Assembly: GCF_000964005.1 (NCBI RefSeq)
Contig: NZ_JXYP01000011.1
Location: forward strand, 1 to 64,000
Reading direction: 5' to 3'
From: Williamsia herbipolensis
GTDB lineage: Bacteria > Actinomycetota > Actinomycetes > Mycobacteriales > Mycobacteriaceae
DNA length: 64,000 bases
The first letter of the stretch is position 1. Every line of letters begins with the position of its first letter. The notes below the pieces were generated by a model. The model was not told the origin of the DNA. It saw only the letters and a list, made by a program, of their open reading frames with translations, and searched no databases. A program made the position numbers and the translations under genes. Of the stretch, positions 28,796-37,135 are shown piece after piece.

Positions 28796-29182
28796 ATGAC
28801 CACACGTGACATCCGCAACCAGACGATGCTCCCGATCATCGGCACACTGGTGCGTGCCTACGTCGTGATCGCGGTCCTGACGGTGGTCGCGCTGGCGATC
28901 CTGTCGGCGGTGGCGCCCGATCAGGCCCCTCGGGACGCGTGGGTCCACGCGGTCGTCGTCGTCGTGTTCGCCGCGCTGCTGCCGCTGCGACTGCGGTCGG
29001 CACAGCGGGGGAGCGTGGCGGCCCTCCGCGCCGTCGGGATCATCGCGGCGGTGCTGTTCCTGGCCAACGTCATCGAGGCGATGATCCCGGACTTCGCCCC
29101 GGGATGGATGCGCATCGAGATGATCGTGATCGCGTTGGTGATGCTCGGGATCATCGGATCCGTTGTGCGGGAACGCGTGTGA
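28796..29182 (+). CDS. Four-span membrane protein of unknown function
   Basis: This 128-residue protein contains four predicted membrane helices (about residues 17-40, 48-66, 76-97 and 103-124) and little else. The helices are joined by short loops containing LRLRSAQRGS. It resembles small integral proteins paired with TetR regulators in actinobacteria. Its stop codon overlaps the GTG of the next gene, a TetR regulator (GTGTGA), so the pair is one autoregulated operon. Confidence 0.75.
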   Translation: MTTRDIRNQTMLPIIGTLVRAYVVIAVLTVVALAILSAVAPDQAPRDAWVHAVVVVVFAALLPLRLRSAQRGSVAALRAVGIIAAVLFLANVIEAMIPDFAPGWMRIEMIVIALVMLGIIGSVVRERV

Positions 29183-29799
29183 CGGTCACTCCCACCCCAC
29201 GTCGACGCCTGAGCCCCGACGCGCGCAAGGAGCAACTCGAGCGCGCGGCGATCGACCTGATCGGCCGCGACGGCCTGCCCGCGACGACCGCAGAGGCGAT
29301 CGCGGAGGAGGCCGGGGTGTCGAAGGGTCTGCTGTGGCGGTATTACGAGAACCTCGACGCACTGCTGGTGGCCGCCGCGCGTCGCGCCTTCGTCGCCCTC
29401 GAGAAGGCGGTGTCGGTCGATGTCGATCTCGACGCCCCCGCGGCGACACTGTTCACCGCGGCCATCCACCGCGCCGCCGGTCTGCCGACCACCCACCCCG
29501 CCGAACTGCGGACCGTCCGCCAGGTCGGTGCGGCCTTCGCGACGGCCGATGGCGACCCTGCCGAGCGAGCCGCCGAATACGCTGCGCTTCACCGCCGTCA
29601 GGCCGAGCTGCTGCGACGCTGTCAGGAACGCGGCGACATCCGGCCCGACCTCGATGTCGCCCTGCTCGCGGTCACCTATCAGGGCATGGTCGACACCATG
29701 CTCGACCACCTCGACGCCGACCCGACCCTCGACCCCGCCGCGTACGCCGACCACGTCGCGGAGGTGTTCCTCGGTGGCGTTCGCGCTCCGCTTGCGTAG
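29179..29799 (+). CDS. TetR family regulator (autoregulated operon)
   Basis: This 206-residue regulator has the helix-turn-helix in LPATTAEAIAEEAGVSKGLLWRYYENLDALLVAAARR (residues about 30-66) and a TetR C-terminal helical domain. The GTG start overlaps the upstream stop by four bases; the longer open frame lies inside the upstream gene. As second gene of the operon it probably binds the TAATGACT/AGTCATTA repeat 395 bases upstream and thereby controls its own production and that of the membrane protein. The ligand is unknown. Confidence 0.87.
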   Translation: MTVTPTPRRRLSPDARKEQLERAAIDLIGRDGLPATTAEAIAEEAGVSKGLLWRYYENLDALLVAAARRAFVALEKAVSVDVDLDAPAATLFTAAIHRAAGLPTTHPAELRTVRQVGAAFATADGDPAERAAEYAALHRRQAELLRRCQERGDIRPDLDVALLAVTYQGMVDTMLDHLDADPTLDPAAYADHVAEVFLGGVRAPLA

Positions 29800-29813
29800 T
29801 CGCGCTCCGCTTG
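29782..29813. repeat. 13-bp direct repeat at the TetR gene end
   Basis: CGCGCTCCGCTTG occurs at 29782-29794, within the last codons of the TetR gene, and again at 29801-29813 just after its stop. The second copy forms the left arm of the following hairpin, and the first could compete for the same partner. Confidence 0.6.
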
Positions 29814-29828
29814 TACGTGGAGCGCGAC
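29799..29828 (+). terminator. Hairpin after the TetR gene
   Basis: GTCGCGCTCC (29799-29808) pairs perfectly with GGAGCGCGAC (29819-29828) around a 10-base loop. No T-run follows. It lies between the convergent TetR and ABC exporter genes. Confidence 0.5.
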
Positions 29829-29848
29829 CGGAGAAGTGGAGCGTGGAG

Positions 29849-31744
29849 TCAGACTGTGACGTCAGCGGGTTGCTGATCGGCGAACTGGGTGCGGTAGAGC
29901 TCGGAGTAGCGACCACCCGAGGCCAACAGGGTGAGGTGGGTACCGCGCTCGATGATGCGCCCGTCCTCGAGGACGAGGATCTGTTGCGCGGCGCGGACGG
30001 TGGACAGCCGGTGGGCGATCACGATCGACGTCCGGTCGACCAGGGCCTCCGAGAGCGCCTCCTGTACAGCGGCTTCCGACGTCGAATCGAGGTGGGCGGT
30101 CGCCTCGTCGAGGATCACCACGGCCGGTTCGGCCAGCAGGAGACGCGCGATCGTGAGGCGCTGACGTTCACCACCGGAGAGCCGGTATCCGCGTTCGCCG
30201 ACGACGGTGTCGAGCTGACCGGGCAGCGACCGCACCAACTCCTCGAGCCGGGCGCGCCGCAGCGCGGCCCAGATGTCGTCTTCGGTGGCGTCGGGAGCGG
30301 CGAGCATCAGATTGGAGCGCACGGTGTCGTGGAACAGGTGTCCGTCCTGCGTGACGAGACCGACCGCGCGATGCAGCGACGCCGACGTCACGTCACGCAC
30401 GTCGATGTCGTTGACCGTGACGGCGCCGGAGTCGACGTCGTAGAGCCGGGTGGCGAGCTGGGCGATGGTCGACTTACCGGCGCCCGAGCTGCCGACGAGG
30501 GCGACCATCGAACCGGCGGGCACCTCGAACGACACATCGTGGATCACCTCGACGCCGCCACGGTTGTCCAGTTGCGCAACCTCTTCCAGCGACGCCAGCG
30601 ACACCTTGTCGGCCGATGGGTACGCGAACCGGACGCCGTCGAAACGCATCGACACCGGTCCGCGGGGCAACTCGCGCGCGTCGGGCTTGTCGGCGATGAG
30701 GGGTACGAGATCGGTCACCTCGAAGACGCGCTCGAAACTGACCAGGGCGCTCATGATCTCGACACGGGCGTTGGCCAGCGCCGTGAGCGGCGCGTACATC
30801 CGTGTCAGCAGCAGGGCGAGTGACACCACCGATCCGGCGTTCAGGTGTCCGTGCACGGCGAGATAGCCGCCGACGCCATAGACCAGCGCGAGCGCCAGCG
30901 CCGACACCAGCGTCAGCATGGTGACGAACACGGCCTGCAGCACCGCGCGCCGCACCCCGATGCCGCGCACATTGGCTGCGCGGGCGGCGAATTCGCGCGA
31001 CTCCTCGTCGGGGCGGCCGAACAGCTTCACGAGGGTGGCGCCGGGCGCGGAGAAGCGCTCGGTCATCTGGGTCGACATCATCGCGTTGTATTCGGCGGCC
31101 TCACGCGACAGTGCCGCCATCTGCGCGCCCATGCGTCGGGCGGGGACCACGAACAGCGGCAACAACACCAACGCCAACAGGGTGATCTGCCACGAGATGA
31201 ACAGCATCACGGTCATGGTCAGGATGAGCGTCACGAGGTTCGACACGACGCCCGACAGCGTGTCGCTGAACGCGCGTTGCGCGCCGATCACGTCGTTGTT
31301 GAGACGGCTGACCAGCGCTCCGGTGCGGGTCCGCATGAAGAACGCGATCGGCATCGTCTGCACGTGGTCGAACACCGTGCGCCGCAGATCGAGGATCAGG
31401 CCCTCGCCGATCGTCGCCGACAACCACCGCACGAGCAGTCCGACGCCCGCCTCCACCAGCGCGATGACGGCGATCGCGACCGACAGCCACACGATCACCG
31501 ACGTGTGGCCGTTGCCCGTGATCTGGTTGACGACACGGCCGGCGAGCAGGGGGGTGGCGACGGTGAGAATCGCGGTCGCGATGCTCAACACGAGGAAGAC
31601 GGCGATGCGGGTGCGGTGCGGACGGGCGAACCGACCGATCCGTCGCATGGTGCGACGCCGCTCATCCTTCGGCAGTCGCGACTTCTTCTCCGACCGCGAC
31701 ATCGAGCGGTACAGCGAGTTGTACGCGACGGATTCCATGGACAT
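29849..31744 (-). CDS. ABC exporter, fused permease and ATPase (half-transporter)
   Basis: This 631-residue protein has an N-terminal six-helix ABC exporter domain (about residues 40-340) and a C-terminal ATPase with Walker A (GSSGAGKST), signature LSGGERQR, Walker B (VVILDEATAHLD) and the switch His (IVIAHRLST). It should work as a dimer exporting lipids, peptides or drugs. The start is set at the second of two adjacent ATGs because related actinobacterial exporters begin MSMEA-AW; in-frame ATGs at 31747 and 31762 are alternatives. A TTGACC box at about 31777-31782 could drive it. The substrate is unknown; a 59-base gap separates it from the DUF1501 gene upstream. Confidence 0.9.
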   Translation of the reverse strand: MSMESVAYNSLYRSMSRSEKKSRLPKDERRRTMRRIGRFARPHRTRIAVFLVLSIATAILTVATPLLAGRVVNQITGNGHTSVIVWLSVAIAVIALVEAGVGLLVRWLSATIGEGLILDLRRTVFDHVQTMPIAFFMRTRTGALVSRLNNDVIGAQRAFSDTLSGVVSNLVTLILTMTVMLFISWQITLLALVLLPLFVVPARRMGAQMAALSREAAEYNAMMSTQMTERFSAPGATLVKLFGRPDEESREFAARAANVRGIGVRRAVLQAVFVTMLTLVSALALALVYGVGGYLAVHGHLNAGSVVSLALLLTRMYAPLTALANARVEIMSALVSFERVFEVTDLVPLIADKPDARELPRGPVSMRFDGVRFAYPSADKVSLASLEEVAQLDNRGGVEVIHDVSFEVPAGSMVALVGSSGAGKSTIAQLATRLYDVDSGAVTVNDIDVRDVTSASLHRAVGLVTQDGHLFHDTVRSNLMLAAPDATEDDIWAALRRARLEELVRSLPGQLDTVVGERGYRLSGGERQRLTIARLLLAEPAVVILDEATAHLDSTSEAAVQEALSEALVDRTSIVIAHRLSTVRAAQQILVLEDGRIIERGTHLTLLASGGRYSELYRTQFADQQPADVTV

Positions 31745-31803
31745 CATTTGAGCGTAAGACATCAACCAATGTTCAGGTCAACGGAAGCCTGCCCCGTTCG
31801 CGC

Positions 31804-33033
31804 TCAGAGGAATCCGACGGGCTTCCGCCCGGCCCCGACGGCCGGTGTGGGGTCGGTACCGATGCCCCGGGCCAGCAGTTCGGCGTAGACGTCGCGAAAG
31901 TCGGTCGTGACCTTGAGATCGCCGTCGTCGAGATCGGTGAGACTCGGTTCGTCGCCGTAGAAGCCACCGCGCACCGGGGCGCCGGCGATGAACACCGGGC
32001 CCGCGGTGCCGTGATCGGTGCCCTCGGAGGCGTTCGCCCGCACCCGTCGGCCGAACTCGGAGTACGCCATCACCACGACGTCACGCCCGCGCGGATCGGT
32101 GCGCATGTCGGCCAGGAATCCCGACAGTGCGGCATCGAGCTCGCCGAGCAGCTTCTGCTGCGTGCCGCGTTCGTCGGCGTGGGTGTCGAACCCACCCAGC
32201 TGCACCGAGTACACGCGCGTCGCGACCCCCGCCTTCACGCACCGGCCGACGACGGCGAGCTGATCGGCGAGCGACTGACCCCCGTGGCCACGCCCGCCCG
32301 TCCCGCCGCGCGACGACGAGCCGCCCAGCAGCGGGGAGAAGGTGCCCGAGGCGACCTTCTCGGCCGCGTATGACGCACACACCATCGACTCGGCCGCCGA
32401 ATCCGATGCCGACCGTGCGCCGAGAGACGCCAGGGTCGCGACCGACGCCGCGGCCAGCGGGGTACCCGAGGTGTTGAGGGCCGCGGCGGTGGCGCGCTCA
32501 CCGACGGCCAACGGCGGCAGCACCGACCCCACGTTCACCGCCCGCAGAGGGTCGTCGCCCGTCGCGTCGAGCCACCGGCCGATCCACCCCGTGTGCACGG
32601 GTTCCGAGGGCGACGCGGTCTGCCAGATGTCCATGGACCGGAAGTGGCTGTGATCGGGCTTCGGGTAGCCGACACCACGCACGATCGCGAGCGACCCCGC
32701 ACCCCACAGGTCGTGCAACCCCGTCATCGCGGGATTGAGGCCGAGCTGTCCATCGAGATGGAGGACATCGTCCTCGGCGTAGGCGAGCTCGGGCCGGGCG
32801 TCGTGATAGGCGTTGTCGGAGTAGGGGATGACCGTGTTGATGCCGTCGTTGCCGCCGTAGAGCGTGACGATCACGACCACCCCGTCGCCGTCCGCGCGCG
32901 GATGCTCCACGGCCGTCGCGGTCAGCTCCTCGACCGACCACGCGGTCGCGCCACCCGCGACGCCGAGCGCGGCCACCACCGACGAGCCGATGAGAAATCT
33001 CCGTCGATCGACCTGCATCCGTGGGCCTTTCAT
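31804..33033 (-). CDS. DUF1501 family Tat-exported protein
   Basis: This 409-residue protein starts with a twin-arginine-type signal (VDRRRFLIGSSVVAALGVAGG), then has the DUF1501 core VVVIVTLYGGNDGINTVIPYSD, RPELAY, GLHDLW, SHFRSMDIWQTA and a late RDVVVMAYSEFGRRVRANASEGTDHGTAGPVFIAG segment. DUF1501 proteins belong to the alkaline-phosphatase/sulfatase-like fold and their biochemistry is unproven. The ATG overlaps the stop of the upstream DUF1800 gene (ATGA); an internal ATG at 33018 is possible. The two families are regularly encoded together, implying a joint extracytoplasmic role. Confidence 0.88.
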   Translation of the reverse strand: MKGPRMQVDRRRFLIGSSVVAALGVAGGATAWSVEELTATAVEHPRADGDGVVVIVTLYGGNDGINTVIPYSDNAYHDARPELAYAEDDVLHLDGQLGLNPAMTGLHDLWGAGSLAIVRGVGYPKPDHSHFRSMDIWQTASPSEPVHTGWIGRWLDATGDDPLRAVNVGSVLPPLAVGERATAAALNTSGTPLAAASVATLASLGARSASDSAAESMVCASYAAEKVASGTFSPLLGGSSSRGGTGGRGHGGQSLADQLAVVGRCVKAGVATRVYSVQLGGFDTHADERGTQQKLLGELDAALSGFLADMRTDPRGRDVVVMAYSEFGRRVRANASEGTDHGTAGPVFIAGAPVRGGFYGDEPSLTDLDDGDLKVTTDFRDVYAELLARGIGTDPTPAVGAGRKPVGFL

Positions 33034-34340
33034 GCGGTGAGGTATTCGGGACTGTTGAGGCCGATCGCGGTCAGCGCGGGAGGGTGGCCGACGGCGGTCC
33101 GCAGCACCGACGCGGTCCGGTCCGACCATCTCCCGACCCCGAGCAGGTGTCCCAGGGCGTCGATCCGGTCGCGCGGTGCGGCGTCGATGACCACCGCCGG
33201 TGTCGCGTGTGCGGCGAATCGGGTCGCCACGCCGAAGCGGGTCTCGGCGCCGGCCGTCGAGAGCCACGCCTGCCCCGCGGGCCATCCCCCGACGCTCGGG
33301 GGGAAGAACGGCAACTGCCCGAGGGTGCGCAGTGCGGAGGTCATCATCGTGATCTGCTGCGGCGTGACCTGCGGGGTGAGGGCGCGCGCGAGCCCGACCA
33401 TCCACTCGACGGGGGACATCACGATCGACGTGCCGGATGTGGTGAACGCGGGATCGGTCACGATGGCCGTGACCAGGGCACGCAGGTCGCGTCGGGGGCC
33501 GTAGGCGTCGGTGAGGCGGCGCAGCGTGTCGGGCGGCGGCGGGGCGTCACTCGCGAGCTGTCGCCACATGCTCGTCGCGACGTACCCCGACGACGCCGGG
33601 TGGCCGAGCACGGCGTCGCAGAACGACGACGCGTCGAGGTCGCCGGTGACGCCGAGCACCGTCTTCGTGCCGGTGTCGTGCGCGCGGGTCCGCAGGGCAG
33701 TGGCCCCATCGGTGGTGGTGCGCCACCCGGTGAGCGCCCGGGCGCCCTCACGGACGTCGGTCTCGGTGTAGCCGTTGCCGTGGCCGAGGGCGAACAACTC
33801 CATGAACTCGCGCGCCAGGTTCTCGTTGGGGGCCGACTTCGTGTTCTGTGCACCGTCGAGCCACCGCAGCATCGCCGCGTCGGTCAGCATCGCGTACGCG
33901 AGCGGCCGGAACTCGCCCAGCCCCATCGACCGCAGCTTCTCGTTCTGCGCCAACATCGCCGAGGCGTCACGCACCTTCTGCGCCGAGGTCGCGAAGTGGT
34001 TGTGCCAGACGAACGTGAGTTTCTCGGGGGCGGGATTGTGCACCGACACCATCCGGCGCAGCCACCACGCGGTCAGTTCCGACTGCTGATCGGCGCGCTC
34101 GGAATTCACCTGCTTGCGCATCGCGGCCGAGACCGCTCGCCCCGGCGCGGCGATCGCATCGAGACGGGGCGCGGGGGTGGCTATCGCCCCCGGGTCGGCC
34201 GCCGGCGGGGCGGCCAACACATCGGCGACCCATCGGTGTACTCCCCGGGCGACGGCCGCGTCGACCTCTATGCCGGTCGCGCCGAAACCGAGTCGGCGCA
34301 CCACGCGCGCGGCGCTCACCCAGGCTGTGGTGTCGGTCAT
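33030..34340 (-). CDS. DUF1800 family protein
   Basis: This 436-residue protein has the DUF1800 landmarks VRRLGFGATG near the N-terminus, KLTFVWHNHFATSAQKV, NENLAREFMELFALGHGNGYTETDVREGARALTGW, and LPFFPPSVGGWPAGQAWLS near the C-terminus. The function is unknown. No clear signal peptide is visible, although its partner DUF1501 has one, so its location is uncertain; it may be carried along as a complex. The frame is open upstream of the ATG at 34340, but that start gives the conserved TAWVSAARVVRRLGFGA beginning. It is divergent from the DUF5666 gene. Confidence 0.87.
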   Translation of the reverse strand: MTDTTAWVSAARVVRRLGFGATGIEVDAAVARGVHRWVADVLAAPPAADPGAIATPAPRLDAIAAPGRAVSAAMRKQVNSERADQQSELTAWWLRRMVSVHNPAPEKLTFVWHNHFATSAQKVRDASAMLAQNEKLRSMGLGEFRPLAYAMLTDAAMLRWLDGAQNTKSAPNENLAREFMELFALGHGNGYTETDVREGARALTGWRTTTDGATALRTRAHDTGTKTVLGVTGDLDASSFCDAVLGHPASSGYVATSMWRQLASDAPPPPDTLRRLTDAYGPRRDLRALVTAIVTDPAFTTSGTSIVMSPVEWMVGLARALTPQVTPQQITMMTSALRTLGQLPFFPPSVGGWPAGQAWLSTAGAETRFGVATRFAAHATPAVVIDAAPRDRIDALGHLLGVGRWSDRTASVLRTAVGHPPALTAIGLNSPEYLTA

Positions 34341-34391
34341 GCGGCCAGTCTGTGGTCGCACCGAACGAATCGGGAAGGCTCGCGGCCCGAC

Positions 34392-34435
34392 CTTAAGAAG
34401 GTCTTCAGCTCCGCGGTCTCCTCCGTCCCTAGCGT
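34392..34435 (+). promoter_or_regulatory. Promoter of the DUF5666/two-component genes with 11-bp-spaced repeats
   Basis: CTTAAG (34392-34397) and CTTCAG (34403-34408) recur with an 11-base period, as OmpR-family regulators prefer. Downstream, TAGCGT (34430-34435) lies 7 bases before the ATG at 34443. No good -35 box is seen, which fits activation by a bound regulator. Confidence 0.45.
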
Positions 34436-34442
34436 GGTCGGC

Positions 34443-35078
34443 ATGACAGAGCCACACGACCCGCACCAGCCGGAACAGCAGCCGCCGACCGAGAGGTTCG
34501 ACGCGCCCGCGCCGCCCGCGTTCCCACCATCAGCCGGGACGCCGCCGTCCGCGCAACAGCCCCCGCAGCGGGCCTCCTGGTTCTCGGGGACGCGTCGGAC
34601 CGCGATCGTGACCGGTGTCGCCGGACTGGTGGTCGGTGGTGTGATCGGCGGCAGCATCGGGTGGGCGGCGACCGGCAACGACGACTCCGCGCACACGAAC
34701 TCGGCGTATTCACGTCAGATGTCGAACGGTGAGGGTGGCGAGAACCAGACCGCACCGGCCAAGCGGCACGCCCGCGGCGCGGTGGCGGGGACCATCACCG
34801 CCATCAACGGGTCGTCGTGGACGATCTCGGGCCGCGGTGGACGCACGTGGGAGGTGACCATCGGGCAGAACACGACATTCGGTACGGCGAAGGCGCCTGC
34901 GCAGCAAGCGGACTTCCACGTCGGTGACCGCGTCGCGGTCGTGGGCAAGGCGACCGGGGGCACGGACGACTCGGGCACCATCGACGCCACCCGCATCGCC
35001 AAGAGGAATGCCCCCGCGGCGTCGTCGACCGCACCGAGCGCCTCGGCGACACCGGGCGCGACGAGCCAACCGAGCTGA
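34443..35078 (+). CDS. DUF5666 domain membrane-anchored protein
   Basis: This 211-residue protein has a Pro/Gln-rich cytosolic N-terminus (residues 1-45), one membrane span with Gly-zipper pattern (AIVTGVAGLVVGGVIGGSIGWAA), and an extracytoplasmic DUF5666-type beta domain (GTITAINGSSWTISGRGGRTWEVTIGQNTTFG ... FHVGDRVAVVGKATGG). The tail is Ser/Ala/Thr-rich. DUF5666 domains resemble OB-fold ligand-binding modules and are found beside two-component systems; a response regulator gene follows 30 bases downstream. It could be an accessory sensor or a regulated target. Confidence 0.75.
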   Translation: MTEPHDPHQPEQQPPTERFDAPAPPAFPPSAGTPPSAQQPPQRASWFSGTRRTAIVTGVAGLVVGGVIGGSIGWAATGNDDSAHTNSAYSRQMSNGEGGENQTAPAKRHARGAVAGTITAINGSSWTISGRGGRTWEVTIGQNTTFGTAKAPAQQADFHVGDRVAVVGKATGGTDDSGTIDATRIAKRNAPAASSTAPSASATPGATSQPS

Positions 35079-35108
35079 CGGCCGCACCGACCGGGGCATC
35101 ATGGACTG

Positions 35109-35792
35109 ATGGGTTCGTCGGTTCTGCTCGTGGAGGACTCGACGTCGATCCGTGTGGCCATCACGGCCGCGCTGACCGATGCCGGGCACTCGGTGCTGGC
35201 CCGGGGCGACGGTGCGCGTTTCGAACTCGACCTGGCCGAGTTCCGGCCCGATGTGGTGTTGCTCGACGTCATGCTGCCCGGTTCGGACGGGTTCGCGTTG
35301 CTCGAGATCGTCCGACGCCGCAGCGACGCCTGCATCGTGATGGTGACCGCGCGTGACACCGTCGCCGACCGACTGCACGGCCTCACCGAGGGCGCCGACG
35401 ACTACGTGATCAAGCCGTTCGAGATGGCCGAGCTCGTCGCCCGGGTCCACGCGGTCCTGCGCCGGCGCGGGCGGGGCGCCTCGATCGTCCACGTCGACGA
35501 CCTGGTGATCGACCCCGACGCCGCCGTCGTGGTGCGCGGTGGGACACCGATCGCGTTGACCGCGACGGAGTTCCGCATGTTGGTGGTGTTGGCACAGCGA
35601 CGGGGTCGGGTGCTCACCAAGACCCAGATCCTCACGGCGGTATGGGGTTACGAGCATTACGACCCCAACCTGGTCGAGGTGCACATGAGTGCCCTGCGCA
35701 GGAAGCTGGAGGAGCACGGACCGCGTCTGCTCCACACCGAACGAGGCCGGGGATACACCCTCGACAGTGCCCGGCCGATGAGGTCGTCGTGA
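35109..35792 (+). CDS. OmpR-family response regulator
   Basis: This 227-residue regulator has a receiver domain (residues 1-115) with the phosphoacceptor Asp53 in VVLLDVMLPGSDG, the conserved Thr in VTARD and Lys in YVIKPFE. The winged-helix DNA-binding domain (about 125-225) includes LTATEFRMLVVLAQRRGRVLTKTQIL and HMSALRRKLEEHGPRLLHTERGRGY. It overlaps the histidine kinase gene by four bases (GTGA), the normal two-component operon layout. Targets may include its own operon, through the 11-bp-spaced repeats at 34392, and possibly the GT39 gene at 43379. Confidence 0.95.
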   Translation: MGSSVLLVEDSTSIRVAITAALTDAGHSVLARGDGARFELDLAEFRPDVVLLDVMLPGSDGFALLEIVRRRSDACIVMVTARDTVADRLHGLTEGADDYVIKPFEMAELVARVHAVLRRRGRGASIVHVDDLVIDPDAAVVVRGGTPIALTATEFRMLVVLAQRRGRVLTKTQILTAVWGYEHYDPNLVEVHMSALRRKLEEHGPRLLHTERGRGYTLDSARPMRSS

Positions 35793-37132
35793 CCGAGACC
35801 TCGCCGTTGCGGACGCGGTCGTTGCGTTTCCGCGTCACCGCCATCTGTCTCGGTGTCCTGTCCGTCGTCCTGATCGCCGTGATCGTCACCACGGCAACGC
35901 TGTTCACCGCGGTCTCCCACCGCGACGTGAACACCCTGTTGACCGACCGGATCGCCTACGCGCGTCAGCTGGCGCGCACCGCGACCGGACCCGAGGCGTT
36001 CCTCACCCGTATCGACGGCCGCTCGGTACGTGCTCAGCTGATCCTCGCCGACGGCTCCGTGGTGGGCCGGCCGCTCTCGCCCGGCGAGAGCGAGGAACGA
36101 CGCGTGGTGCGGTTGCGCGGAGGGCGCGCGTGGACCCGGGGCGCCGAACTCACCCTGTCGGTCGACAACCGCCTCCTCGACCGACTGCAGTCCCGCCTGC
36201 TGTGGGGCATGGCGATCGCCGGGATCGTCGCCCTCCTGCTCACCGCGGCGCTGCTGTGGTTCGCGGTCCGCTACGCGTTGGCCCCGCTCGACGCGATGAC
36301 GGGTCTCGCCCGGTCGATCACCCGCGGCCATCGCGGACGACGGCTGTCCCCGCAACGTCGTGACACCGAACTCGGTCGCACCGCAGCGGCATTCGACGAC
36401 ATGCTCGACTCGCTGGAGGGTGCGGAGGCGCGCGAACGCGCCGCGCAGCAATCGGTGCGACGGTTCGTCGCCGACGCCGCGCACGAGCTGCGCACCCCCA
36501 TCGCCGGGGTGGCGGCCATCGCCGAGACGCTGTTGCAGTCCGATCGCGACACCCCCGTCGAGGATCGCGAACAGCTGTGTCTGCTGCTGGTCCAGGAGAC
36601 CCGTCGCGCCGGTCGACTGGTCGACGACATGGTCGACATGGCACGCATCGACGCCGGGTTGACGCTGAGCCCGTCGCCCACCGAGCTGCGCTCGCTGGTC
36701 GCCGATCAGGTCGCCCGTGTCTCGGTGATCCACCCCGACATCGCGGTCACCGTGCGGGGCGATGCGACGCCGCTGGTGGCCGACGCCGGACGCATCAGCC
36801 AGGTGGTGGCCAATCTGGTCGACAACGCCTGTCAGGCGACGCCGCCCGGTGGCGCGGTCACCGCGTCGGTGTACGCCACGCCGGGGTTGGCGCACCTCGA
36901 GGTCGCCGACACCGGACCCGGCGTCGCCCCGGCCGACCGCGAGCGGATCTTCGAACGGATGGTCCGGCTCGACGCCTCACGCGATCGCCGGTCGGGGGGT
37001 TCGGGGCTGGGGCTCGCGCTGGCACGCGGCCTCGCCCGCTCGCACGGTGGGGATCTCGTCCTCGTCGATCCGCCGCCGGGTCTCGACGGCGCGGTCTTCC
37101 GCCTCGACCTGCCGCTGTCTCCCGCGCGGTGA
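35789..37132 (+). CDS. Two-component sensor histidine kinase
   Basis: This 447-residue membrane kinase has two transmembrane helices (about residues 16-40 and 138-160) flanking an extracytoplasmic sensor of roughly 95 residues, a HAMP linker, the phosphoacceptor His232 in ADAAHELRTPIAG, and the ATPase lobe with VANLVDNACQATPPGG (N box), VADTGPGVAPADRERIFERM (G1/F) and GGSGLGLALARGLARSHGG (G2). It should autophosphorylate and pass phosphate to the response regulator encoded just upstream. The ligand is unknown. The start is the GTG overlapping the regulator stop. Confidence 0.95.
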   Translation: MTETSPLRTRSLRFRVTAICLGVLSVVLIAVIVTTATLFTAVSHRDVNTLLTDRIAYARQLARTATGPEAFLTRIDGRSVRAQLILADGSVVGRPLSPGESEERRVVRLRGGRAWTRGAELTLSVDNRLLDRLQSRLLWGMAIAGIVALLLTAALLWFAVRYALAPLDAMTGLARSITRGHRGRRLSPQRRDTELGRTAAAFDDMLDSLEGAEARERAAQQSVRRFVADAAHELRTPIAGVAAIAETLLQSDRDTPVEDREQLCLLLVQETRRAGRLVDDMVDMARIDAGLTLSPSPTELRSLVADQVARVSVIHPDIAVTVRGDATPLVADAGRISQVVANLVDNACQATPPGGAVTASVYATPGLAHLEVADTGPGVAPADRERIFERMVRLDASRDRRSGGSGLGLALARGLARSHGGDLVLVDPPPGLDGAVFRLDLPLSPAR

Positions 37133-37135
37133 CCG

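Noticed and set aside
33021-34442. N-terminal extension of the DUF5666 protein across the antisense of DUF1800
   Set aside because: The extension is low-complexity Arg/Gly-rich sequence antisense to a real gene, and a -10 box sits directly before the internal ATG at 34443.
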